64,000 nucleotides of DNA from Dolomedes plantarius (lineage: Eukaryota; Arthropoda; Arachnida; Araneae; Dolomedidae), in assembly GCA_907164885.2 (NCBI GenBank), contig OU015490.1, positions 90,765,560-90,829,559 on the forward strand, in the 5' to 3' direction. Position 1 is the first letter of the stretch, and every line of letters starts with the position of its first letter. This document shows, in pieces, positions 1 to 12,114 of this stretch. The position numbers were made by a program, and so were the translations under genes. Below the pieces are notes generated by a model that saw nothing but the letters and a program-made list of their open reading frames with translations, was not told the origin of the DNA and searched no databases.

Positions 1-1783
1 TTTTTCATCTTGTGCATGAATTTATTTTTAAGTCAAATATATTACTTCATTCAAATATGGAAAATTGCCTTCAACCAATTAACATTGAACATTTTGCCAT
101 TTTCAAGCATTTTTCAACCTGTTGGAAACTATTTTTCTATTAAAAGACTTTGATAAAAATTAAGTGCACCCTTTAACTCAATTGCTCATTATTTTTTGAT
201 GAATTTTTGAAATTTAGTATAAGGAACATGTGATTTTCTGTTAATATTCTATTAGCAAAACTTAATGAAATTATGAATTAAGGCTTGATCATAATTCTAT
301 GAACAATTAAACTTGATAGGGATCATCAAATTTATAGTCCTTGTGGAGATTCCAAACTAATGTGACGAAAACATCTGAGTTGAAATTCTTATATCTTTAA
401 TTGTTTTGCGTAAAATATGTGTTGGGTTTAACTCTTTCTTTAATTAATGTTATTGTGAGGAAAATTAAGAGAATTGAGGCATTATAAAAAATGTATTGTT
501 TCATATCTATCATCCCCTTTCGTTTGCTCTATCTTACTATGTCATGATATATATGTATGAAAGTGCCATATAACATATATTAATTGCAATGAAAAATTTT
601 ATACTAAGATCTAGGATATTTTTAAGCAACTAAAAATTATTTTTAAACTTGAAACTGTGTATATTATCAAATTTTGATTTATATAAATGTAAATTTGAAT
701 AAAATGCAATTATTTAAACCTTTAATAGGTATATCATTTATTTATTTATTTAATTGGAAAACCTATAAAATTTAATTAAGGGAATCTGTTAGAAAATTAA
801 TTCTGCATAAGTGTAAACTCTGATGTCTGTTATGTATAGGTAAGAATATTCCTAATACTTTGCCATCACATCAACAGTGTTTGATGAGCTTGTAATCAAC
901 ATAACTTGTGAGATTGCTAATAGCCTCTCTACCTCTCTCTAATAGACTTTTTGAAGGCACTTCAGATGTACTAAACCAACATTAGCTTGCAGTTCATGAT
1001 ATCAGATGAAAAGTCACTTTGTCCCATCAGGAGAATGGAAATAACTTAGTTGCTTAATTCTTTTATATTTTTTAGCTATTTTCTGTTCTTTTCTGTTCAT
1101 ATGTGATGTCACTTAAGCTATTTTGATTGTAGTGGAGTTCTTAATATAATCATATTCAGGAAATTTGCTTTGAAACTTTCTCTTATTTTTGTGATTATTA
1201 TTTGCTGCCTCTCAAGTTTCTGCCTGTAGTATTTGTTACTCTTCCATTGAATTTTTAATATGAGTTGCTGATTAATACTTCAAATCAAAGGGATGAAAAT
1301 TAGATGCAGTACTTACCTACCTGTGTAGAAATGTCTTATTTGGTTGGAATAAATAGTGGCTTGAGGGTTACTGCTGCTGGACTTTGTTGTCTATGATTAT
1401 GCTTTGGAAGGCTTCAAACCCTTGTATCTTGGCATGTTATATAAGCTCTATGGTTTTATTGTTGTTTTTTTAAGTAATTTATGAATCTCCGTTTGCAGAT
1501 TTTGACAAAATCATTGCTTTGAATATAAAAACATATGAAATTTAGTGTATTTTAAACACATGTAATTTCAAAGAGATACAGAGAAGTTATAGGTATAATG
1601 AATTAAAGAATATAATTGATGAAGCACGTATCAGGGTTTTCATCTGTTGCAACTTTCATGGACGCTTTTGATTCTTTCCAATATTATCCTTCATATAATA
1701 TAATTAAATAATCTTTATTTCTGTGACCGTAATGTGTTTCTTCATTTACTTAGTTGCTTATTGTCTTCTAATTATTCATTTAG
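1..1783 (+). other. Upstream intron of the TNRC6/gawky gene
   Basis: No coding exon could be recognised here. The stretch ends in a pyrimidine-rich tract and the AG acceptor of the penultimate TNRC6 exon at 1782-1783. Positions 321-361 hold a short block that reappears in the 3' UTR at 2541-2581. Earlier exons of the gene presumably lie before the window, although a very short exon could have been missed. Confidence 0.6.
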
Positions 1784-1839
1784 GTTGGGAAAAACAAGGT
1801 GGTTCCAACTTCCTAGTTTTAAAAAATCTTACACCTCAG
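1784..1839 (+). CDS. gw: TNRC6/gawky (GW182), penultimate exon
   Basis: This 56-base exon has an AG acceptor at 1782-1783 and a GT donor at 1840-1841. Its reading frame begins after two bases and encodes WEKQGGSNFLVLKNLTPQ. The end of this peptide, LVLKNLTPQ, is the first beta strand of the RRM of animal GW182 proteins, and it splices in frame to IDGSTLK in the next exon. The phase is consistent with the last exon beginning at a codon boundary. Only the frame and the family resemblance support it, but both are clear. Confidence 0.9.
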
Positions 1840-1944
1840 GTAGTTAAATCCTTAATCTCATCATTGTTTGTATATTGTTAACATTGATATTATAATTAGT
1901 TTGTTTTGTTGTTTTTAATTGTTTACATTTTTGTTCCTTCTAAG

Positions 1945-2478
1945 ATTGATGGATCAACTCTGAAAACTTTATGTCTACAACATGGACCGTTGCAATTATT
2001 CCATTTACTTTTGAATCATGGCATTGCTCTTGTTCGCTATTCTACCCGGGAAGAAACTGAAAAAGCTCGTTCTGCACTGAACAACTGTGTCCTTAGTAAT
2101 ACTACTATCCTGGTGGATATTCCTACTGAAATCGAAGTTAAACAATACCTTCAGCTTGCAAGTGGCCAAATGAATTCTAATGTCTCATGGCCATCAGGGA
2201 ATGGAAACAGTGATTCCACTTTTAGTTCAGGAAACAGTTTTCCTATTGCTGCCGGCTCTAATTCCTCTGGAAATGGGAATAATACAAGTAAAATTGGAAC
2301 AAGCAATTGGAACAGCACAAGCTTGAATTTGCAGAGCTCAAACTTGTGGTCTTTTTCCGGCTCAGGCAATAGTCTGTGGGGTATGCAGTCCTCGACCAGT
2401 GATCATGACCAATGTATTCCTTCTTCACTGAACTCATTTTTGCCTGGTGACCTCTTAGGAGGTGGTGAATCAATTTAA
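1945..2478 (+). CDS. gw: TNRC6/gawky (GW182) last exon: RRM and C-terminal silencing tail
   Basis: GW182 proteins bind Argonaute and recruit the CCR4-NOT and PAN2-PAN3 deadenylases in miRNA silencing, in cytoplasmic P bodies. This last exon starts at the AG of 1943-1944 with IDGSTLK and ends at the TAA of 2476-2478. The first half is the rest of the RRM; recognisable segments are the run around LCLQHGPLQLFHL, then GIALVRYSTREE and LNNCVLSNTTILV. The second half is a Ser/Asn/Gly-rich, unstructured tail with separated tryptophans (SNLWSFS, NSLWGM), the type of W motif that contacts CCR4-NOT. It ends with LLGGGESI, very close to the GGGGES end of vertebrate TNRC6 proteins. The reading frame is open without breaks. 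The in-frame ATG at 1906 lies in the intron and is not the start. The GW repeat region and UBA domain must lie before the window. Confidence 0.93.
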   Translation: MDGSTLKTLCLQHGPLQLFHLLLNHGIALVRYSTREETEKARSALNNCVLSNTTILVDIPTEIEVKQYLQLASGQMNSNVSWPSGNGNSDSTFSSGNSFPIAAGSNSSGNGNNTSKIGTSNWNSTSLNLQSSNLWSFSGSGNSLWGMQSSTSDHDQCIPSSLNSFLPGDLLGGGESI

Positions 2479-5400
2479 AAAAATTGTGATCTGTCCATCG
2501 AATATTGTGTGATCAAACCAGGGCCATTCAATTTGGTGAGGATCATCAAATTTATAGCCTTTGTGAAGATTCCCAACTAATTTAATTCTCAAAAACATTC
2601 AGACTTTGTATGGGGATAAAGTTTTGTTTTGCAGTATTTTTCCGACCATTTCAAGAAATTTGACATTTCCATGGGGGGGGGGACCTCTTTGTATCCATAA
2701 AAGAGTGTTGAAACAATAAATAAAACATGTGTGATATTGGATATATAGCTTACCATTTTAAGATTCTACTTACATAACTTCTGACAAATGTAGTCCGTTC
2801 ACAAGAAAGCAAAGTTTTCCATTATGTGATAAACTGTCTAAGATTTTTACTTTTGAATTTGTTCAGCCTTCCCAACAGATGTTAAATGCTCCTGAAAATG
2901 CTCAGTTGATAAAATGTCATGTATAGATTATTGGTGTAGTGTATCATTGCATACATATGTCTAGTATTTTTTTGGTGCCAGGATATCTGTGTGTGTAAAA
3001 ATGAAAAAAATATAGAGCTATATGATGTAGGATATGTAAATATAATTTCATAGTTACCTTTACAAATGCCAAATATGAGAGAACCTCATGGAGCACATTG
3101 TGTGTTTTACTTGCAAATACATCTTGTAGTGTGCATTTATATTAGATATTTTTAATTATCCCTGTTAATGTTTGAGTCAGCACTGCATAAATAATGCAAG
3201 TAAAAACTTTTATTTAATGAACGAAAATTTGACTTAAGTATCTTTATTTTTATGTATCTCATTTGAGTGATACCTTTACTTGCTATTATTTTTGTCAGTG
3301 TGTGAATGCATGTTTGTTACTCTGTGTTAGTTTGATTTAAATGCCTTTAGTATTATCTGTTTTCTGTAAAACATTCTTAAAACTTGTCTTCAATTGTTGT
3401 CATGGTGTGGAAGTTTTTGTTATGCTTTTGTTACATGTTATGTAAATACAGAGGGAAATATGAAACTAATGAATGTTATATTTTGTTGAATGATCAAAAA
3501 TTTTAATGTGGTGAAAAGTCAGATTTTGTTCACTTCTAAATTATTTTTGACTTTAGTTTTGGTATTGTTTTCAATGTACTTGTTTGATTGGATCAAATAA
3601 ATGCTACATCCCTTTTAATATGTATAAAAGATTTAACCTGAGCTATGTTGTGAATTTAAAAGAATTTTTTAACTTGTCACTTTTTTAGAATGACAGAATG
3701 AGTAAATTTTTTATTCTTAAATGAATGTGAGAGAATAGTTTTGTAGGCAGCTTGCGTAAAAGTTCTTTCTAGCTTTAACTCTTCTTAGTTGTGTATGTGT
3801 AATATGTACATGCTTATTTTTTTCAAATGTTCTTTATGAAAATGCTTGATTGTTTAAAACTTTTGTTATTTTATCTGTATGAATATCTGTGACTTTTCAT
3901 ATTTTTAAGGATAAATTTTGTGTTCTTTATCTTCTGTTATATTTCACGGTCTTTAGTTATTTATGCAACATATGCATTATCATGAATAATTTTGTTAATA
4001 TTTTTTATTTAATATTTATGCTGATCCATTGTATTTGAAAGTTCATTATCCTAAAATGGACAACCTTATCTGCTCATAAGCTTGGCACATTAATGTTGTA
4101 TGAAATTCTACTTTGCATATGTCTTTTTTTTTATACATATATATTTAGTGAGAAAATAGGTACTCTGTGTGCCTTAGGTGTAAAATATAGGCCTATTTCT
4201 CTTTGAAACCAGTTATGAATTTCTGCTCTTTTCCTCCCCCCCCCCCTTTTTTTTCCCTTCCCATCCTGTATTATGAAGCTCAACTTTTTCTCTCTCCTTT
4301 TCTTTTCTCAGTGTTACTTATTGTATTTGTGGTACAAAGTATCAGAATTTTGCAGGAATTCACTTTGCTAATGTACTGTTCCTTGTATGGTGGTATTTAT
4401 AAGATCTGAGTTTCATTCCAATAGATAAACATGCCTGGAAAGTATAGTATACTGTATGTTATTGTTTTGTATAAGGGACAAGAATATTTTAAATAAGTAC
4501 TCAATACTTCAGTCCATCAAATTTGAGTTAATTACTAACTTTGAATCTCCTTTTCATTTAAGATGTTTCCTTTTAATGCTTGTCTCAAAGCATATTGTCT
4601 CTTCATATCTGATCTTCTCTTATATATATGTAGCTTTTTGTGAATGAAAGTACTTAAATCATTTGCACCACAGTGTGTTGTGTATCAGTTTGTTCTGTGA
4701 TTCTTTTTTTTTTCCTTATGATTTTGCTATATTTTGTTCAACGGTTAAAAGTAATTCCTCCAAAGATGTGAAGTGGGATATGACTTACTGGACTGCATAC
4801 ATTTGAGTTTTTACTCGCAAAATATTTTTCTATCTTCCTTGAATTTAAAATGATTGGTGCCACATATATTCTATATAGAATATTTGTATAATTCCTTTAA
4901 TAACTGAATAGTTTTATATTTTTGACTTTTATTATATATGAAAATTTTAAAAATTATGTATTTTATTAGATTAATATGAATATGCTTTCTCATATTGATA
5001 TCTGTGTGTGCTGAAATTATTCAACTTTTTAATTTATGACTCTCTTATCAATAATGCATTGATAAATCTAACTTAGTATTTTGCTCCAACCTATTTTACA
5101 TTTTAATTATTTCTCATTCCATCAATTCATTTGAAGATACATAGACATATGCTTGTATACATGTGTGTTAAGTAAATAATTTTTAAATTTGCCTCAAAAT
5201 ATACATTGAGTATAAATCATTTCACCCATTTTGAGTCTTTCTTTAGTTCTTAAAAATTGAATTTTTGCAATCTGAATGAATTCATGAATGAGTAGGCATC
5301 ATTTTGAATTATACAAGTCAAACAATTCAATTTTAAAAATAAAAACATCCTAAAAAACATTTTCCGTTTGTAGTTAGTTATGCATAAAATTCAGTTAATT

Positions 5401-8400
5401 TTCCTTATTTTTGACGTATGTAAAATCATGAAAATTATTCGGTGCATCCAAGAATCCATTCTACCGTCCAGTCATCATATCTCTTTTATTTTTTTTTATT
5501 TGGCTGGCATAACATTTCTACATATTCTGAAGTGTGCATAACTTGCAACTGAATCAGTCGCATTAACTGAATGGTGCTAGTTCTGTACTTTGTAAGTAAA
5601 AATAGTGCAGAATGACTAACAGTTGTGTTCCTTTTCTCCAGCCTCTTTATGCTTGGCTAAATCCATGCATTTTACACATGCTGTACTTTGATCTATCCTG
5701 ATGGGTCATATTCTTTTTGTGATGTGCTCATGTATGGTGACTGTACAATATTGCTTGTTTTCCCCCCATCATAATTCTGTTTCAGTTGTACAATATATTG
5801 GAGTGTTTGTAGAGTCTAGTGTGTTTTGGACTTAGTATAATGATGCACTAATGATAAAGAGCTTGATGTTTTTGGATATATATTCATGTTGCCATTGCAT
5901 TGAAATTCATGCACTGCTGAAATACGTTAAGGCTGGTTATAGTTTTTGTACATAAAAATTGACGACACTGACATGAACCTCTTACCTTGAGAAATCTATT
6001 TTCAAATATATTTTAAAAATGAAAAAAAAAAAAGTTTTAACCCAATGAAATAAGATTTCTCAACACTTCTTGTTGCAGAATTCATCAGGCAGTGAGCCCA
6101 TTTTATAAGAAAAAAAGTTGCAGTTGTAAAGTTATTTAGACTTAACAGTTAAGGTGTTCAAATATTTTCATGTATGTAAATTTTTAAAAAGAAAAATTGA
6201 TTTTAATGTTATATTGTATATGTGTTAACTTGGTTACTTTTGTGTAGTGTGTACCTGATTGCAAACAAGTGACTGTTAAATTTTCTTTTAAAAAAATATA
6301 TCCAGGGCATCTGATGTAAAACTGCTTATCGTTTTCCCTTTATGTATGAAGTTCCTAACAATTTGCTGTTATCATTCATTGTAAGAGTCATCCTTTCTCA
6401 TTTTTTAGCAAGTGAGTTATATATATATATAAATACTTTACCTCTCTGTTAGAATATTTTGGTTAGGGAACATACCTGTTATATTCATGGTTACTAAATA
6501 TCTTCTTTTAAAACCATTTTCCAAATTATTTACATGAATTTGTAGTTTTAGTGTGTTTTAAATTGTTTACCTAAATCATAATTAGCATATCATCCTAATG
6601 CCACTTTTTATATACAGTAATGCTGCCATTTTATGATCAACTAAGCTAGTTTTTTTTTTTAAATACTTTTCATAGTAAATTTAAATTTTCAAAAAATTGC
6701 TGAGATTTAATAATGCTAAAAATTCTATATCATGTTTTTACGAGCATCAAATGTACTTCCTTTGCTTTAAGAACATAAGGTATTCTTCAAGTATTTTATC
6801 AATGTTTCTGTTTTAGTATTAGAAACTTTTTTTTTTCTATTTTATCAATTTATATTTTTCAATTTACTTTCGGGTCTTCTGTGGCATTAATGAAAATTTT
6901 TGCCAAAAAAATATAATGAGCTTTGTTTTATAACAATCCTTGATAATCGCAGAATGTATGCAGAAGTGGCTCTCAGGATTGACAGCATTTTAATGAAAAT
7001 TTTTAAATTTGATTCAAAATTTCTATGAATAGTTCAGTAGCAAGATATACATTTAATTGCTATTGATTGTAGACAATCACCGCATTAAAAAAGGTTGTAA
7101 CAACCTGATAAGCTTGCTCATCAGCATGGTTTGTGAAATTCTTGTAACTTGAATAATTTCTTAGTTGACTTTTAACTCCTCTAACAAGTGTGTGTGTGTG
7201 TGTGTGTGGTAGTTTTTAACTAGTCATTGTTCTCAGAGTCAGTATAAAAAGGTTATATATATATATATATATAGTATATATATTGACTTAAGGAACATTT
7301 TTTTTTCTCTAGTCAAACCTAGACATTATGCAAAGCTGTTATTGTAGTTTCCTATCTTTTCTGTTCACCATTTCTTTTTGTTGCAAATGATAGTATTGCT
7401 TGTCTCACCAAATTTTTTCCTATCCCTCCTTTCATTTCTGTTTGTAATATCATGTTTAGTTTGTTCAGTGATAAAACTTGAACAGTAAATAAGAGTAAAC
7501 TGGGATAGTAAAACTAATGCATACATATGGACTCTGTTGCATTTATGAGTGACCACAGTTCTTAAAATGACTACAGTTTATATTAATAGTCTAAGGCAAA
7601 TCATTATGTATAAATACAAAACCCAACTAGTCATTAACAATTCAAATATTTTATAAAACAAAATTTTATGGACTCATTATTTGCCTGTCCCAGTACAATG
7701 GAAATATATTTGACATATGCATATCAAAAATGTTGTTTCTTGTTAATATTCGTAATTGCTGTCACTGTATCTTTTAGCAATTCAAAATATTTATCAATAT
7801 TTATTTGTTCTTAAGTAGTTGTCTGATTTGTGACTTCAAAGAATCTGATTTTTATTTTGATATAATACAGTTCCTAGTTAAATTTATTTCTTTATGAATT
7901 GACTGTTATGTAAATCATTCAACCATGCTTTTTTTTTTTCTCCTTGTGCGTCAAAATTTATTTCCTTAAAAGTTTTTTATGTTTTGTGTTTTGAAAATCT
8001 TCTTTTTATGAGGATTTAATTAATTTTTTTCATAAAAGTGTGACATTGGAGTTGTGTATTCTTACATACCATAGATTTCTCGTCATCACAGAACAAATTT
8101 TTTCAGAAATCTTGATATTATAAAAATAAAAAAAGATGACTTTTGTGAGCAGAATATAAAATGAAACAATTTGTAAGACAGTTTTATTTTTTAAATTTGT
8201 TTAAAATATTAACTTTTGACAAATTGAATATTATTTCTTCAAATTGCATTTTTTAATGTAATAATTGTACATTTAAAAGTTGAATATAACATTAGGCAAT
8301 ATATTTGCTCTTAAATGTTTGTCATAATCTTCCATGAAAACTATTTTTAACTCTGCTTGACTTTCATATGTGTGTAAATGCCATTTTCATATGAAATGAT

Positions 8401-8670
8401 AAAATACCTTCTGAGGCCTGAATTGTAAAAAATGTATATTCTAAGAAGTTTTAGTGCTGGTGAGGTGCAGTATGTCATAGTTGTAATCCATTTCAGGACT
8501 GGAGAAAACTCTGTTGCTGCAATGAGAAGTGACTACAATGAACTTTCAGTGTACTATTAAATTATAGCAGTGATATAAAATGCGGTGATGGCAGCAATGC
8601 ACAATGTTTACAAAAGGCACGTTTCTGTAATGTTGTGTCTTTAATAAAGCTCTGATGAAAAGTCATTTTG
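2479..8670 (+). other. Probable long 3' UTR of TNRC6/gawky
   Basis: About 6.2 kb after the stop codon contain no credible coding region. The + strand is visibly T-rich and rich in TG/TTTG up to about 8650, after which A predominates, which is what a long sense transcript often shows. Early AATAAA hexamers occur near 2715 and 3595, so shorter forms are possible. A (TG)n tract lies at 7188-7208 and an (AT)n tract near 7253-7274. Long 3' UTRs are usual for this gene family. The end point is inferred, not seen. Confidence 0.5.
8643..8648 (+). terminator. Candidate distal poly(A) signal of TNRC6/gawky
   Basis: AATAAA in the context TTTAATAAAGCTC is followed by a T/G-rich stretch (8665-8685). It lies where the strand composition changes from T-rich to A-rich. 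Choice among several AATAAA hexamers in the 3' UTR is an inference. Confidence 0.4.
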
Positions 8671-11600
8671 TATCTTCATTATGGCTGAATCATGAAATCT
8701 ATTTAAAAAATGACTTGATTCATAAATCATTCAAACAATAATATCAAAATGTCTTCTTTTTAATTTTTGTAACTTGCAAATTGTTAAGTATAATACTGTA
8801 TCTATAAAAACAATACAGAACCTCTAATTTCAAAAAGTCAAAAACCACAAAAGATTCATCATAAAAGCTTAAATAATTCAATATTTCACCAATAATTAAT
8901 TGCTAGCAATATCCTGCTTTATCACTAGTCCGTTTTCCTGTAGGTACTAATATAAAATCATCATCCAAATCTGTTATTAATATAATGTAAATGCTCCATT
9001 TTCATACCCTATGTATTTAATTCAAAGAAAGCAGTATACTGTTGTTAATCAGTTTAGCATAGAAGCATATTCTTTATTTTACTGAGTTAACATTCAAGTT
9101 CTGTGTGTGTTATAGAACAATCCTAAACCACATGAAAAGGATCCACAAGCTGTAACTGACTTGTTACTTTTTGCTTATTTAAATTGTTTTCAGTGACACC
9201 CTAAATTCCAAAATGTTAAAAAATTTAATTTATCATGTCATGGCAAACCTAGAAGTTAAAACATTTTTGCACTTAAATCATTAAACTTTTTCAAAAAACT
9301 TTTTTATTTTTAGATATTGGCTGGACAGTGCTGGTACTTAGTTTTAATGTTCACTCTTGAGAAAAATTAAAATTTGTTTTAAATAAATGAATGATGAAAT
9401 AGGAGGGGTGTTTTTTTTTCATCATATATGTATAAATGTGTGTATCTTAATAGTCATTTATTGTAAAAATTATGAATAAAAATCTTTTTTCTCTCTTAAT
9501 TCTGTAAATGGATAGATCCATTATGCAATTTTCTCACTTAGATCTTGAGCTGTCAAAAAAAAAAATTTAAGAACTTGGTGAAACAACTTCAAGCTTTTCT
9601 GATACTATACAGCCAATAATGGTATTCTGGTTTCTCTTAAATGTCCATTGAAATAAAAATACTCCACTCATTTTCATGTAAATAAGTGATTATTATAATT
9701 TGAATTCATACTTAATAAGGAATGAAAATTACTGTTAAAGTATTAAAATTTATGAAATCTAGATTTATATTTGGCTCCTGATTCAGCTCTTAATTAAACA
9801 TAAGATTTAAACTTAAATGAACTTGATAAACTAATCTATGGTTAATTTTCCTATTATTAATGAGTAGTATTTAATACTCAGTAAATGATAATTACCACTC
9901 TGAATCTTAAGTAGAAAGTATGTTTTATTTATTTTCATGCTGCTTATTAAAAAAAATAAAAAAATTGTTGCAAGCAATTAGTACATTAGCATTTTTATGG
10001 AGGAAAAGGACTAGCAAGAACAAATCTGGTCTTCATTCTTGCACTTTGATAAAATATTTCAAATTATATGCTGCTTGTGTACATTTTCTTACAAATAAAA
10101 AAAGTAAGTATACTGCCACCATTACCTTAAAAGGTACTTAGTAATCCTTAGATTATTTTAAAAGGCTTTAAAAATTGAGAGAAATTTTAATACTAAGCAC
10201 ATTTTGGGACTAAATTTTAAGGCTTGTGAAAACCTGTTTTATAATCTTAAATAACACAAAGCTTCCTGTAGCCTAAATTTAACAAATGTAAATGTTATGT
10301 TAAAAGACTACTTATAGGAAGAGGAGATAGTAATCCAGTGGTATCTTTTGAAACTTATTAGCTGTATAATCTGTAACTGTTACAGATAAAACTTTTTTTA
10401 TACATCACAATTGCCATCTTAAGTGTTTGATATTTATTAGTAGCATAAGACATTTATTTTAGAATGCTAGCAGCTGTTATCCTTTAGATCTGATTTTCAT
10501 ATATAATGAATAATAAATTCAGTACCTGGATAAATTTAAATCTTAGAAAATAAATGTAATGTTGCGCAGTAATTGATCTTGTGTAATAATATTGTTTAGC
10601 ACAATCTGAAAGCAAACAACCATGAAGAACTTACTGCTTTTGTTTTCTGATATATTAAAGTTATGAACTGGTAATTGAAGTGATGCAAAAGTATAGAGTC
10701 ACATTTATAAATTCATATATCCATCTGAAAATTGTTTAATAAAAACTTATGTGGGCAGAATTTAAATTTTGTACAAAACTAAGAACATGTTATCCCCCAT
10801 AATATAGGGTTCTTTGACTACTACATTTTTACTCAAGGTATTTTAATTGCCTTTGCCTCCGATGAATATATACGTATTAAACACCCTTATTGGATTTTAA
10901 ATTATGGTAAATCAAGGTAGTGCCTATAAGGCAACAGATACTGATAATCCCTGTACTTATCATATTGAAAATCCTACTGGTCTATTTACAAAGAATATTA
11001 AAGTAAACATAAGCATTTTATTAAGAAATATTTGTATAATCGGAATCCATAAAAGTATTTTCAACTCCATTATATAAAGACTCGTTTTGGCCCATTAATA
11101 AATTTTATTTTCAATCATTTAAATATGTAATATCTTATTAGTTTCCTTCAAAATGTTATGCATAAATACTTTAAAACAAATTTGTATTGAATGAAAATTG
11201 TTATTGCATGATAATTTTAATGTATTAAAGGAGGATTCAGAATGTTTCCACTCATCAACTAAGCTACTTTTAGACTAAAAAGAAATTCTCTAAATTTTGA
11301 CACATTAGGCATTACAGTTCTTTGTCCAGTCCTCCTTATGACATATACAATTTTAGCAATATAGACCATTTCCTTAATAGCTTTTGACAGAGGTCAATTT
11401 AGAAAATTTTAAAGCTTTTGTTAAAGGCAGATAAAATGTTCCTACAGCATCATTAAAAAATAACAATCAGATAAGACTGTTTTCAGTAAATCATTGTGTA
11501 TGTCACAACCATTTCAATAAGTTATTTATCAAAATTCTAAACTGAATGCCACTATAATAATAAGTATTTGTTTTGATCAATATAGTAAAGCAAGTAAATG

Positions 11601-12114
11601 AAATAAAATTTGAGAATGCAAAATTTATTCCTAAAGTCCATTGCTAATTACTACTATTTTCTTTACTGTTATGATGATTCTTTAAATTTATGTAAAACTA
11701 CATTTCATAAGAGGATTTTACTATTATACGAGCACTGGTATATATATATTTTTTCAAATATATGTGTATGTATTATTCATAGTAGATCATTTTTTTTTAT
11801 ATAGTCATTGCCATAGTCTTATAGTATAATCAACAGTTTAAAAAATAAATAAAAGGGGAGGATGTGATATATTAACTAACAATTTTTGCTCTACCGCAGT
11901 GAAAGCCTCTTTTGGGTGCTTTGTTTATCATATATCATTACATGAATTTAATATATTTATCAATCAAACAATATAGAATAGGGAGAAAATGAATACACTA
12001 GTATAAAATTTACAAAGTTTTAATTAAATACTGTATGTATATACATCTTGATAAACTTATTTACAGACATCTACAATAAATAAACAGTGAAAAACCAAAT
12101 GAGGAATGGATATT
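8671..12114 (-). other. Convergent intergenic stretch and probable 3' UTR of starvin
   Basis: No gene recognised. The + strand is A-rich here, as expected if it is the template side of a - strand 3' UTR. TTTATT (AATAAA on the - strand) occurs near 9073, so the starvin transcript could end there, only about 400 bases from the likely TNRC6 end. A short run of open frame at 9920-10141 has no recognisable protein. Confidence 0.4.

Noticed and set aside
831..870. GTAAGAAT at 841 as the donor of an extra TNRC6 exon
   Set aside because: The sequence before it has no acceptor and reading frame resembling GW182.
4220..4260. C-rich and T-rich runs as triplex or G-quadruplex structures (also 2676, 55839, 59571, 59749)
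   Set aside because: Single homopolymer runs without the spaced G tracts needed; several lie in MITE ends where such runs are common.
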